From Nocardia brasiliensis (GTDB lineage: Bacteria; Actinomycetota; Actinomycetes; Mycobacteriales; Mycobacteriaceae): a stretch of DNA of 64,000 nucleotides. The notes beneath the pieces are model-generated. The model was not told the DNA's origin. It searched no databases and saw nothing but the letters and a program-made list of their open reading frames with translations. Location of the stretch: positions 5,332,001 to 5,396,000 of the forward strand of contig NZ_CP046171.1 in the NCBI RefSeq assembly GCF_011801125.1, written 5' to 3'. Numbering within the stretch: position 1 is the first letter of the stretch; each line of letters starts with the position of its first letter. Positions 1 through 9,732 of this stretch are shown piece after piece. Both the position numbers and the translations under genes were made by a program.

Positions 1-667
1 GCCTGCGGATGTCGCGCACCTGCGGCAGCACCTCGCCGATCAGCTTGGCTTGGCGTGTGCGCCGCTGCTTGCCGTAGGCGAAACCGGTGGCCACCAACGA
101 CATCGAGACCGTCTGGACCGGCGTGCAGCTCAGGTGCTCGACCGCGCCGTCGGCGTCGACGCGGATCGCGCCGAGCCCGAGACCCGCGCTGTAGGTGGCC
201 CGCCTCGCCACGTCGACCACCGCGCCCGCCACCGGCCTGCCGCCGCGCAGCGCGGCCACCGACACCGCGTAGCCGGGGATGCCGTAGAGAAAGTTGACGG
301 TGCCGTCGATCGGGTCGACCACCCAGTGCACGACGTCGGCGGTGGAGTCGGCGAGACTGCCGCCGCCCTCCTCACCGAGGATCGGGTCACCGGGTCTCTG
401 CTCGGCGAGCAGCGCGCGGATCAGTTCTTCGGTCTCGGTGTCCACGATGGTCACCGGGTCGGTCGGGTGGGCCTTGGCCTGCACCGCGCCCGCCACGGGG
501 CCACCGGCCTGCCCGAAGACCTCGGGACGGCGGGCGCGCACGTGCGCGGCGGCGGTTTCGGCGAGGTCGACCGCGATTCTGCGCAGCTCGGCCTCGTCAC
601 CGCGGGCGACGATGATCTCGGAGGTGTAGTCGGACACAGGTGATGAGGTTTCCGGCACGCTCTCCAT
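1..667 (-). CDS. suhB: Inositol monophosphatase family protein, partial (C-terminus beyond window)
   Basis: Hydrolyses inositol-1-phosphate (or a related sugar phosphate) to myo-inositol, which feeds phosphatidylinositol and mycothiol synthesis in actinobacteria. The 222 residues present hold the family's metal-binding elements: a GEEGG segment (about residue 95-100) and DPIDGTVNF (about 115-125), the Mg-binding signature. The ATG at 667-665 is the best start; the antisense frames here are shadows. The gene runs off the left edge, so the C-terminal metal ligand is not visible. It is divergent from ppgK, the same pairing as in M. tuberculosis (Rv2701c/Rv2702, from memory). Confidence 0.9.
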   Translation of the reverse strand, partial: MESVPETSSPVSDYTSEIIVARGDEAELRRIAVDLAETAAAHVRARRPEVFGQAGGPVAGAVQAKAHPTDPVTIVDTETEELIRALLAEQRPGDPILGEEGGGSLADSTADVVHWVVDPIDGTVNFLYGIPGYAVSVAALRGGRPVAGAVVDVARRATYSAGLGLGAIRVDADGAVEHLSCTPVQTVSMSLVATGFAYGKQRRTRQAKLIGEVLPQVRDIRR

Positions 668-837
668 CGCATCACAGATCCTCGGGAACGCGCAGCCTCG
701 ATCGCGCATTACTCTTGTCGTGCACGACACAACGCCGTCGTCGGGCACCCCACCGCAATGCGTGCGCCGACGCGGTGGGAGCCTGTGCCTCGGCGTTGTG
801 CTCCACACCCGCCAGACACAGGAACGAGGGGTTGGTC

Positions 838-1596
838 ATGTCCGCTCGGGGGCACGCATTCGGCATCGATATCGGCGGCAGCGGCGTCAAGGGCGGCGCG
901 GTGGATCTGGCCACCGGTGAGCTGGTCCACGAACGGATCAAGATCGCGACGCCGCGGCCGTCCACTCCGCAGGCCGTCGCCGACGCGGTGGCGAAGCTGG
1001 TCGCGCAGGCCGATTGGGACGGCCCGGTGGGCATCACCCTGCCCTCGGTCGTGCTCGACGGCGTCGCCCGCACCGCCGCCAACATCGACAAGGCGTGGGT
1101 GGGCACCGACGCGCGCGCCCTGTTCTCCGACGCGCTCGACGGGCGACCGGTCACCGTGCTCAACGACGCCGACGCGGCCGGGCTGGCCGAGGACCGCTAC
1201 GGCGCGGCAAAGGATTTCGACGGGCTCGTGCTGCTGCTGACCTTCGGCACCGGCATCGGCTCTGCCCTGCTGTACCAGGGCACGCTGGTGGCCAACAGCG
1301 AACTCGGGCACCTCGAGATCGGCGGGATGGAGACCGAGCACCGGGCCGCCGCGTCGATCAAGGATCGCGACGGATTGAGCTACGAACAGTGGGCCGCCGC
1401 GGTCAGCACCGTGCTGATCGGCCTGGAAAATCTCTTCTGGCCGAAAGTATTCGTCGCGGGAGGCGGTATCAGCCGCGATGCCGACCTGTGGATTCCCTTG
1501 CTCACCAATCGAACTCAGGTCATCCCCGCGCACCTGAAGAACACCGCCGGCATCGTCGGCGCGGCGATGGCCATCGATGCCGGTATCGCGCCATAA
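838..1596 (+). CDS. ppgK: Polyphosphate glucokinase
   Basis: A ROK-family cytoplasmic kinase that phosphorylates glucose to glucose-6-phosphate using polyphosphate or ATP. Of its 252 residues, DIGGSG at 11-16 is the N-terminal phosphate loop, LND at 108-110 carries the catalytic Asp, and TFGTGIGS near 135-142 is the second phosphate loop. The usual ROK zinc-binding cysteine cluster is not apparent, as expected for PPGK. ATG 838 follows an AGGAACGAGG-like ribosome-binding site; an upstream in-frame extension is not protein-like. It sits between suhB and sigA as in mycobacteria. Confidence 0.93.
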   Translation: MSARGHAFGIDIGGSGVKGGAVDLATGELVHERIKIATPRPSTPQAVADAVAKLVAQADWDGPVGITLPSVVLDGVARTAANIDKAWVGTDARALFSDALDGRPVTVLNDADAAGLAEDRYGAAKDFDGLVLLLTFGTGIGSALLYQGTLVANSELGHLEIGGMETEHRAAASIKDRDGLSYEQWAAAVSTVLIGLENLFWPKVFVAGGGISRDADLWIPLLTNRTQVIPAHLKNTAGIVGAAMAIDAGIAP

Positions 1597-1677
1597 CATG
1601 GGCGCGTCATGCGAGAATCCGTAAACGCTCCCGCACCGTAGGCGACATCGCGGGCGAAGGTACCCTGGTTAGATCGT

Positions 1678-1683
1678 TACAAT
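1678..1683 (+). promoter_or_regulatory. Possible -10 element upstream of sigA
   Basis: A TACAAT hexamer lies about 185 bp before the sigA start. No convincing -35 hexamer is visible at the usual distance, so this is only a candidate for a leadered sigA transcript. Confidence 0.25.
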
Positions 1684-1866
1684 GGAACGTGCCCGGCCTG
1701 TTCACGACCGCAAGCGAGTGAATCACAGGCACAGCGCCCTCGGCCCGCGACGTAGTCGTGGGCCGGTGCAACCCGACCGGCCCTCCGCCGGTGAAACCCG
1801 ACAGACCGCTCCGCCGGAAGACCACTCTGGCGTGACGCCGCACGAGACCGTCACGAAAGGGCGTAC

Positions 1867-3240
<1,374 letters not shown>

Positions 3241-3251
3241 CAGCTCCCCCG

Positions 3252-3317
3252 ACGCCCGCATTTGTTGTGCCGCCTGGATTTTCGGCGGTCGGCAGATGCG
3301 GGCGTTTGGTTTTTTCC
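3252..3317 (+). terminator. Rho-independent terminator of sigA
   Basis: Arms ACGCCCGCAT (3252-3261) and ATGCGGGCGT (3296-3305) pair perfectly, enclose a smaller GCCGCC/GGCGG hairpin and are followed by TTGGTTTTTT. The T-tract is unusual for this GC-rich genome and makes the call firm. Confidence 0.8.
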
Positions 3318-3664
3318 GACCCCCGGGAGTCACCAGTTCTGGACCAATTTCCCGGAACCTATTGCTCCAAAAATCCTGGACTGACAGGATCGATCCGACG
3401 CGGCAGCACCTGGCCGCCAAGACATTCCGGTCGTGCTCGACCACAATTCCAGGAAGTCCCCGTGATCGCTTCGCATCAGCCGCCGCCGTCCGGCTCGTCG
3501 ATCCGCCTCCGACTATCGAGCGCTCGCTGACGATCGCCGCTCTTGTCGAGAGGTAGGGACGACGGCACCGGATTCGGCTGACGCCGCTTTCCGCACCGCA
3601 TCGGTTGCGCCGCACCTCCTTTCGGTTCTCTCCCGTCGAAAGACATACCGATACCAGGTGGTTC
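3318..3664. other. Gene-free gap downstream of sigA
   Basis: About 350 bp between the sigA terminator and the next gene. Base composition is less GC-rich than the flanking genes and the short open frames have no recognisable content. It presumably holds the promoter for the following two-gene unit, but I see no clear hexamers. Confidence 0.5.
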
Positions 3665-4513
3665 GTGACCGCGTCCGACCTTTTCACCAGTACCCGGCTG
3701 CCCATCCTCGGCCGTGCCGCCACGCAACAGGTGGTACGGGAACTGACCGCACCGGCTGCCGACCCGCGCACCGGATCCCTGCGGGTGACCGGCGACCCCG
3801 GCGGCACCTTCGAGGTGATCCGCGGCCGGGTCGCCGATGTGCGATCGCCCGGCGCTCCAGGGGTGCCGGAACTACTGACCCGCCCGGGACGCCGCGACAT
3901 CGGTGACGCCGAATTGCGTGCCGTCACCATGCTCGCCGCCGTCGACGGCGCCTTCGCGATCGCCGCCGGGTGGATCGAACGCTGCAGCTGGGACCGCGGT
4001 GACGACGACATGCCCGGCGACGGCGCCCATCTGGAACCCGACTGGCTGCTCACCGAGACCGAACGGCGACTGTGCGCGCTGAGCCATGGCCGGGTCTCGC
4101 CGCATCGAAACCGATTGCTGCCCACCGCGCTCGGCACGAGCCTGCGCGCCGAGGGCGCGAGCGGACTGCGCCAGGAGATCCTGCGGCAGGTCAACGGTGA
4201 GCGCAGCTGCCGCGACATCGCGTTCCTGTTGTGCCGCAGCCTGTATGCCGTCAGCGTCGAGGTCTCCCGCATGCTGGCCGAGGACCTCCTGGTGGTGCCG
4301 CCACCGCGGCACGACGCGAGCGGGCCGAACCCGGCACCGCGCAGCGGCATGAAGGCACTACCGCGACGGCGCCGCGGCGCCAGCGGGATCAACGACATGT
4401 TGCCGCCCCGCGCACCGCAGGCCGTGCACCCTGCCACGCCCCGGCGCGGCACCGCTACCTCAGACGTGACCGTCCACAAGCCGCCGAAAGCGGAATCAGA
4501 AGGGAAACAATGA
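3665..4513 (+). CDS. Uncharacterised protein with C-terminal winged-helix-like region, coupled to a roadblock-like protein
   Basis: 282 aa, family not firmly recognised. The N-terminal half contains a GTFEVIRGRVADVRSPGAPG stretch that resembles the DUF4388-type beta-rich effector domains. Residues of about 175-220 (GLRQEILRQVNGERSCRDIA then a second helix pair) look like the small winged-helix repeat that often ends such proteins. The last 60 residues are basic and low-complexity. GTG 3665 is chosen because AGGTGG precedes it; an upstream in-frame ATG-like start is less protein-like. The stop overlaps the next ATG (ATGA), so the two products are probably made together. A signalling or regulatory role is inferred only. 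Confidence 0.6.
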   Translation: MTASDLFTSTRLPILGRAATQQVVRELTAPAADPRTGSLRVTGDPGGTFEVIRGRVADVRSPGAPGVPELLTRPGRRDIGDAELRAVTMLAAVDGAFAIAAGWIERCSWDRGDDDMPGDGAHLEPDWLLTETERRLCALSHGRVSPHRNRLLPTALGTSLRAEGASGLRQEILRQVNGERSCRDIAFLLCRSLYAVSVEVSRMLAEDLLVVPPPRHDASGPNPAPRSGMKALPRRRRGASGINDMLPPRAPQAVHPATPRRGTATSDVTVHKPPKAESEGKQ

Positions 4514-4947
4514 ATATCACCGGTGGGGTAAACCCGGCTAGCATGACCGATCGGGTCGCGGCGCTGGTCAAGACACTCCGCGACGAAGTGCCGGAATGCC
4601 TGGCTTCCGGCGCCATCGACATGTCCACCGGCATGCTCCTGGCGGTGCAGACGATCGACACGCACCCGGCGGAGGTACTCGACCTACTCGCGGCGGCGAC
4701 CCTGGAGCTGTTCCAGGGCCGCAATGTCGTGATGATCGAGAACATCTGGAAGGAACGCCGCGGTGTCCGCACCGAACGGCACTACTTCCAGGAGATCCTG
4801 GTGAACAGCGACAATCTGACCCACCTGTTCGTCCGCACCGAGAGCCGCGAAGACGTCGTCATCGTCGTCGTCTGCCGCAAGAGCGTCAACGTCGGCATGC
4901 TGTTCGCGCAGACCCGGCGGGTGCTGAAAGACGCGGGCCCGCTCTGA
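4510..4947 (+). CDS. Roadblock/LC7-like domain protein
   Basis: 145 aa of mixed alpha/beta pattern. It has an N-terminal helix, a SGAIDMSTGMLLAVQ strand-turn-strand near 30-45, a central helix, an ILVNSDNLTHLFVRT segment near 97-111, and a C-terminal VVVCRKSVNVGMLFAQTR. This order fits the roadblock/LC7 (MglB-like) fold, whose members bind small GTPases or form dimeric platforms. No MglA-type GTPase is encoded nearby. It is translationally coupled to the upstream gene by ATGA. The fold assignment is my reading of the pattern; a structure prediction would settle it. Confidence 0.6.
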   Translation: MNITGGVNPASMTDRVAALVKTLRDEVPECLASGAIDMSTGMLLAVQTIDTHPAEVLDLLAAATLELFQGRNVVMIENIWKERRGVRTERHYFQEILVNSDNLTHLFVRTESREDVVIVVVCRKSVNVGMLFAQTRRVLKDAGPL

Positions 4948-4952
4948 CGGTC

Positions 4953-4987
4953 GCAGCGCGGGTGCGGACCGTCCGCACCCGCGCTGC
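4953..4987 (+). terminator. Strong hairpin terminator after the roadblock-like gene
   Basis: Two 17-bp arms (4953-4969 and 4971-4987, GCAGCGCGGGTGCGGAC and its complement) are perfectly complementary. The hairpin lies 6 bp past the stop codon and, lying between convergent genes, could also stop transcripts from the lipoprotein gene. There is no T-tract, which is usual for this GC content. Confidence 0.75.
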
Positions 4988-5037
4988 CCACGACCACCGT
5001 CCGGCACACACCGGCTCCGGTCGCGGTCGTGCGCGAT

Positions 5038-5376
5038 TCACTTCATACAGGTCTTCTGGTTGTAGTCGACGATGCGCTGGGCGACCGAACCGATATCGGC
5101 CTGCAGGGGTGCGGGGTCGGGGGCGGTGGATTTCATGAGCCTTTCTTGCGAGTCCGCGAGTTCGTGCCAATCGCTTTCGATATCCGGCGGTGCCAGCTCG
5201 GCGATCTTGCGCATCTTGGGCACGGTCTCCGAATTCGCGGTGTTGGGCACATAGCTACCGCTGCCGAGATCTTTCAGGGCGTCGCAATAGGCCTGATCGG
5301 ACCTCTCGTCGCCACAGCCCGCGAGAATTCCTGCGCCCAAAGCGAATACCATCGTGAAAGCTTTCATTCGGGTCAT
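5038..5376 (-). CDS. Small secreted lipoprotein
   Basis: 112 aa. The N-terminus is a lipoprotein signal peptide: basic start, hydrophobic FTMVFALGAGILAGC with a lipobox LAGC and the lipidated Cys at residue 21. The mature part is hydrophilic, with two further Cys (DQAYCDAL and QKTCMK) that could form a disulphide. I recognise no domain. Start is ATG 5376; the internal ATG four residues later is equally possible. It is anchored to the outer face of the membrane by inference from the lipobox. Confidence 0.75.
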   Translation of the reverse strand: MTRMKAFTMVFALGAGILAGCGDERSDQAYCDALKDLGSGSYVPNTANSETVPKMRKIAELAPPDIESDWHELADSQERLMKSTAPDPAPLQADIGSVAQRIVDYNQKTCMK

Positions 5377-5390
5377 TTTCAGTTCTCCAA

Positions 5391-5600
5391 CTCATGCTTG
5401 ATACGCCGCATCTGCGCGGTGGCGACGCCGAGGGCTTCTTGTTCGGTGGTCGGCACGGCAGCGGCTCACTCGCCGAGGCCTGAATCGGTGCCGTCCGAGG
5501 TGATCGTCGAGGATCTTTTCGGGAAGCGCGGCCGCCAACCCGCCCACGCAGGCGATCATCCCGACCCGAGCGCCCGCGCCGAACGCCCCGCATAACCATC
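5391..5600 (-). other. Possible decayed small gene upstream of the lipoprotein
   Basis: On the minus strand a protein-like segment, including GMIACVGGLAAALPEKILDD, runs to about 5470. A different frame then yields PTTEQEALGVATAQMRRIKH, whose stop lies a few bases before the lipoprotein ATG. One frameshift would join them. This could be a broken short membrane protein or chance coding bias; I do not recognise a family. Confidence 0.25.
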
Positions 5601-5782
5601 CGATGTCCCTCGCAATCGATGAAGCACCAAGAGGCGCAACCGAACTGCGCAGACTAGCACGGCAATCGACCGCCCCGTCCGTTGTCCGAGCCGGAGACTA
5701 CGCACAGCGACAATCGTGCGACACAGCGTGTTTCGCCCTCGAGAAGGTGCGAAGACCTCGCACGCGCCGGAGATGTGAACTC

Positions 5783-5798
5783 GCGAACCTATGTTCGG
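5783..5798. promoter_or_regulatory. SOS-box-like palindrome
   Basis: The sequence GCGAACCTATGTTCGG reads CGAAC-N4-GTTCG, matching 10 of the 12 specified bases of the actinobacterial LexA site TCGAAC-N4-GTTCGA. It lies in a gene-free region. The nearest genes it could serve are the putative remnant and lipoprotein on the minus strand. Confidence 0.3.
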
Positions 5799-5849
5799 AG
5801 GTCCCGCACCGGGCGCCTGATTCGTGGGGCGTGGCGGGCCGAGAGATCT

Positions 5850-5891
5850 CGACGCTGCCCACTCCCCTCATCTGATGAGCGGGCAGCGTCG
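5850..5891 (-). terminator. Terminator of the ethanolamine operon
   Basis: An 11-bp perfect stem (CGACGCTGCCC at 5850-5860 with GGGCAGCGTCG at 5881-5891) encloses a second small stem CTCAT/ATGAG. It begins 4 bp past the eutC stop codon. Confidence 0.75.
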
Positions 5892-5894
5892 GGA

Positions 5895-6746
5895 TCAGTC
5901 GAGGGCGATGACCTCGGTGACCGGGAGGGCGTCCGCGCGGGAGGTGTCCTTCAGGTCCACGCCGGAGCGGCCGAGGCGGTGGGCGCCGGAGACCAAGCCG
6001 GCCACCACTTTCGCGGCGTGGGTGTAGCTGAGGCCTTCCGGGGGATGGATGTTGGAGACACAGTTGCGGTCGGCGTCGGTGCGGCCGGGGTGCGGAAGGT
6101 GAGTGAGGTAGATGCCGAGGCTGTCGGCCACCGAGAGCCCGGGACGTTCACCGATCAGCACGATCACGGTGCGGACACCCAGTGCCGCGGCGATGTGGTC
6201 GCCCAGGGCGACCCGAGCCTGCGTCGCGATCACCGGCGGCGCGAGCGAATAGTGCGGCGCCAGTTCGGCTTCGAGCGCGGCCAAGGTGGGGACACCGTGG
6301 TCGGCGAGCGCCCGCGGAGACAGCCCGTCCGCGAGCACGAACCCGATATCCGCCCCACAGCGCGGGACAGCAGCCGGGGGCAAAGCCGCACTCGTCGCCG
6401 CGCCGCGCCGCTCAGCGACGGACGAGCGGACCGGCTGTGCATCGCCTTCGGCGGGTACTCGGCCGAGGTCCGGTCGGCGCAGGTATTCCGCGCGATCCCG
6501 GGCCGAACTGCGGACGTGCACGGGCTCACCAAGGCCCAGCGCGGCGACACGTTCGCTCAGGTCCGCGACGTCCAACGGCATGTGCACGGCGTCGCGCGCG
6601 GCCGCATGCGCCGCACGGAATTCGAGCACCCGTGCGGTGGGCAACGCGTCACCGGCGCGCCCGAGCCCGATCCTGGACTGCGTGCTGCGCCGCAACTCCT
6701 GCCAGAACTGTTGCTCCGAGGCGATTTCCAGGTGTCGGCGCGCCAT
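5895..6746 (-). CDS. eutC: Ethanolamine ammonia-lyase small subunit
   Basis: 283 aa. With EutB it forms the adenosylcobalamin-dependent lyase that splits ethanolamine into acetaldehyde and ammonia. Recognisable family segments are an N-terminal helix with SRIGLGRAGDALPT, ADIGFVLADGLSPRAL in the middle, VIVLIGERPGLSVADSLG, and a C-terminal RNCVSNIHPPEGLSYTHAA, all typical of EutC. ATG 6746 overlaps the eutB stop by one base (TGATG). It is the last gene of the three-gene eat-eutB-eutC unit. No carboxysome-like shell genes are present, so acetaldehyde must be handled elsewhere. Confidence 0.95.
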   Translation of the reverse strand: MARRHLEIASEQQFWQELRRSTQSRIGLGRAGDALPTARVLEFRAAHAAARDAVHMPLDVADLSERVAALGLGEPVHVRSSARDRAEYLRRPDLGRVPAEGDAQPVRSSVAERRGAATSAALPPAAVPRCGADIGFVLADGLSPRALADHGVPTLAALEAELAPHYSLAPPVIATQARVALGDHIAAALGVRTVIVLIGERPGLSVADSLGIYLTHLPHPGRTDADRNCVSNIHPPEGLSYTHAAKVVAGLVSGAHRLGRSGVDLKDTSRADALPVTEVIALD

Positions 6747-8155
6747 CACGCACCCGCCAGCGCGCGCAACGGCGAGGTGAGGGGCGCGACCGGCAAGACC
6801 CGGCCCGCCTGGTCGATCATGCCGAGCCCGGCCAGCCAGGATTCGAATTCGGGTGCGGGGCGCAGGTTCAGGACGCGGCGGGCGTAGAGGGCGTCGTGGA
6901 AGCTGAGGCTCTGGTAGCCGAGCATGACATCGTCTGCGCCGGGTACCGCGATGACGAACGCGCACCCGGCGGCGCCGAGCAGGGTGAGCAAGGTGTCCAT
7001 GTCGTCCTGGTCGGCTTCGGCGTGGTTGGTGTAGCAGACGTCCACACCCATCGGGAGGCCGAGCAGCTTGCCGCAGAAGTGGTCCTCGAGCCCGGCGCGG
7101 ATGATCTGTTTTCCGTCGTAGAGGTATTCGGGGCCGATGAAGCCGACGACGGTGTTGACCAGCAACGGCTCCAGGTCGCGGGCGACGGCGTAGGCGCGGG
7201 CCTCGAGCGTCTGCTGATCGACCGGTTTGCCGCCGGTGCCCAGATGCGCGCCCGCCGAAAGTGCCGATCCCTGACCGGTTTCCAGGTACATGACGTTGTC
7301 ACCGACCGTGCCGCGGCGCAGCGAACGGCCCGCCTCGTTGCCCTCGCGCAGCAGCGACAGCGTCACACCGAAGCCCGCGTTGGCGCCCTCGGTGCCCGCG
7401 ATCGACTGGAATACCAGGTCGACCGGCGCGCCCGCCTCGATCAACCCGATCGTCGTCGTCACGTGCGAGAGCACACAGGACTGGGTCGGGATGGCGAAGC
7501 GGGTGCGCACCTCGTCCAGCAGGCTGAGCAGGTCCGCGGTCGCCCGCGGCGAATCGGTGGCCGGATTGACGCCGATCACCGCGTCACCGCAGCCGAGCAG
7601 CAGACCGTCGAGGGTGGCGGCGGCGATGCCGCGCGGATCGTCGGTGGGATGGTTCGGCTGCAACCGGGTGGCCAGCGTGCCGGGCAATCCGACGGTGGTG
7701 CGAAAGCCCGCGGTCACCTCGCAGGCCCGCGCCACCGCGATGAGGTCCTGATTGCGCATGATCTTGCTGACCGCAGCCACCATCTCCGGCGTCAGCCCCG
7801 GCGCGAGCGCCCGCAGGACGGCGGCCGCGCCGGGCTCCGCCGCGACGGCGAGCAGCCAGTCCCGCAGGCCGCCGACGGTCAGTGCCGAAACCGCTTGGAA
7901 GGCAACACGATCGTGACCGTCGATGATCAGCCGGGTGACCTCGTCGGTCTCGTAGGGCACAACGAGCTCGTCGAGAAACCGGGTCAGCGGCACGTCCGCG
8001 AGCGCCCACTGGGCCGCGGCCCGCTCCGCGTCCGAGCTCGCCGCGCAGCCGGCCAGTTCGTCTCCGCTGCGTTGCGGCGTTGCCTTGGCGAGCAATTCGA
8101 CCAAGCCGTCGAAGCTGTAGCTGGTGCCGCCGAGGTGCTGGGTGTAGCGGGTCAT
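6746..8155 (-). CDS. eutB: Ethanolamine ammonia-lyase large subunit
   Basis: 469 aa, full length for the catalytic TIM-barrel subunit. Diagnostic stretches include KIMRNQDLIAVARACEVTAG (about 146-165), GCGDAVIGVNPATDSP (about 215-230), LVFQSIAGTEGANAGFGV (about 285-302) and a C-terminal CYTNHAEADQDDMDTLLTLL. ATG 8155 shares ATGA with the end of the permease gene, so start choice is firm; an upstream extension to 8272 is a frame artefact. It uses ethanolamine as a carbon or nitrogen source together with the adjacent permease and EutC. Confidence 0.96.
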   Translation of the reverse strand: MTRYTQHLGGTSYSFDGLVELLAKATPQRSGDELAGCAASSDAERAAAQWALADVPLTRFLDELVVPYETDEVTRLIIDGHDRVAFQAVSALTVGGLRDWLLAVAAEPGAAAVLRALAPGLTPEMVAAVSKIMRNQDLIAVARACEVTAGFRTTVGLPGTLATRLQPNHPTDDPRGIAAATLDGLLLGCGDAVIGVNPATDSPRATADLLSLLDEVRTRFAIPTQSCVLSHVTTTIGLIEAGAPVDLVFQSIAGTEGANAGFGVTLSLLREGNEAGRSLRRGTVGDNVMYLETGQGSALSAGAHLGTGGKPVDQQTLEARAYAVARDLEPLLVNTVVGFIGPEYLYDGKQIIRAGLEDHFCGKLLGLPMGVDVCYTNHAEADQDDMDTLLTLLGAAGCAFVIAVPGADDVMLGYQSLSFHDALYARRVLNLRPAPEFESWLAGLGMIDQAGRVLPVAPLTSPLRALAGA

Positions 8156-9561
8156 GCGCGATCCGCCTCGGCGAGCACCGCGAACTCCTCGTCCGGCGAA
8201 CCGGCGACCAGCCGGTGCCTGCTGTACAAGCCGAAGTACGCCATGCAGGCGCAGAACGCGGCGAGGGTCCACGCCGCCGCGACCGGATCGACCAGGAACG
8301 TGGCGAGCACCGCGGCACAGGCGATCACGAGCGCGAACGCGGTGGTGTACACGCCGCCGGGAGTGCGGTAGTGGCGCGGCATCTGCGGCTCTCGCACGCG
8401 TAACACGATGTGGCTGACCATCATCAGCACGTAGCTGAGCGCCGCGCCGAACACGGCCATGTTCAGCAGCATCGCCCCTTTACCGGTCAGCGACAGCGCG
8501 AAGCCGAGCACGCCGGGCACGATCAACGCCAGCACCGGCGCCTTGCGCGCGTTGGTCACCGAGAGCCGAGTCGGCAGGTAACCCGCCCGCGACAGCGCGA
8601 AGGTCTGCCGCGAGTACGCGTAGACGATCGAGAAGAAGCTGGCCACCAGCCCCGCCAGGCCGATGTAGTTCACCACCTTGGCCGCGCCGCTGTCGCCCAG
8701 CGCCTCGACCAGCGGATTGCCCGACACCGAAATGGCTTGCGCGCCAATCGCTCCAGTGGCCAGGAACAGCACGACCGCGGCGGTGACGAGCAGCACGACC
8801 ATCGCGCTGATGATGCCGCGCGGCACGGTGCGCTCCGGTTCCCGCGCCTCCTCGGCAGCCAGCGGAACCCCTTCCACGGCAAGGAAGAACCAGATCGCGA
8901 ACGGCACCGCGGCCCAGATCCCGAACACGCCGAACGACAGGAACTCCGAGCTGCCCAGCGCGTCGGGGTCGGCCGGGATATCGGTCAGATTGCCCACCTC
9001 GAACCGCCCCCACGCCGAGACCGCGAACACCGCCAGCCCGGCCAGCGCGATCCCGGTGATCACGAACATCGCCTTGAGCGCCTCCCCCGCTCCGGTCAGA
9101 TGCACCCCGATGAACAGCGCGTACACCGCGAGATAGACCCACCAGCCGTCGGTGAGACCGAACAGGTGCAGCGACTCGACGTAGCCGCCGATGAAGGTGG
9201 CGATGGCGGCGGGCGCGATCGCGTACTCCAGCAGAATCGCTGTGCCGGTGGCGAATCCGCCCCACGGACCGAGCGCGCGCCGGGCGAAGGTGTAGCCGCC
9301 GCCCGCCGCGGGCAACGCCGAGGACAGCTCGGCCATGCCGAGCACCATGGCCAGATACATACCGGCGATCAGCACGGTCGCGATGAGCAACCCACCGAAA
9401 CCGCCTTCGGCGAGGCCGTTGTTCCAGCCCGCGTAATCACCGGAGATCACATAGCTGACACCGAGCCCGGCGAGCAGCACCCAGCCCGCCGAGCCCGAGC
9501 GCAGTGTGCGCTTGGCCAGATAGTCCGAGCTCGGGGTGACCTTCGTGTCCTCGATCGTCAT
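8152..9561 (-). CDS. eat: Ethanolamine permease, APC superfamily
   Basis: About 469 aa with roughly 12 hydrophobic segments. The first membrane stretch includes GWVLLAGLGVSYVISGDYAG, where the GVSYVISGD motif is typical of ethanolamine permeases; AAGGGYTFARRALGPWGGF is the next conserved loop. An acidic amphipathic segment (AVEGVPLAAEEAREPERTVPRG) follows TM6. ATG 9561 is chosen, with GAGGAG 12 bp upstream; GTG 9585 is an alternative adding eight residues. It is the first gene of the ethanolamine unit, and the ATGA overlap with eutB indicates co-translation. Confidence 0.9.
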   Translation of the reverse strand: MTIEDTKVTPSSDYLAKRTLRSGSAGWVLLAGLGVSYVISGDYAGWNNGLAEGGFGGLLIATVLIAGMYLAMVLGMAELSSALPAAGGGYTFARRALGPWGGFATGTAILLEYAIAPAAIATFIGGYVESLHLFGLTDGWWVYLAVYALFIGVHLTGAGEALKAMFVITGIALAGLAVFAVSAWGRFEVGNLTDIPADPDALGSSEFLSFGVFGIWAAVPFAIWFFLAVEGVPLAAEEAREPERTVPRGIISAMVVLLVTAAVVLFLATGAIGAQAISVSGNPLVEALGDSGAAKVVNYIGLAGLVASFFSIVYAYSRQTFALSRAGYLPTRLSVTNARKAPVLALIVPGVLGFALSLTGKGAMLLNMAVFGAALSYVLMMVSHIVLRVREPQMPRHYRTPGGVYTTAFALVIACAAVLATFLVDPVAAAWTLAAFCACMAYFGLYSRHRLVAGSPDEEFAVLAEADRA

Positions 9562-9732
9562 AGACGCAGCGCACTCCTCATCCACATACCGTTGGTCGGT
9601 GGACCAATTCTTCGGAGCGAATGTTGCCCGGGTGTGAAACGAGGTTACGGACGCCGCCTCGCCGCGGGTGACTCAGCGCACACGCCGGGCGGGTCGCGTG
9701 CCTGCGCCATCGCGACACGGCACACTTGGCTC

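Noticed and set aside
6182..8371. 729-aa plus-strand frame over eutB/eutC
   Set aside because: Shadow of the eut genes, which have clear family motifs on the other strand.
9586..9732. GlnR box upstream of the ethanolamine operon
   Set aside because: GAAAC and GTTAC are visible near 9637 but their spacing (3 bp) does not fit the GlnR consensus.
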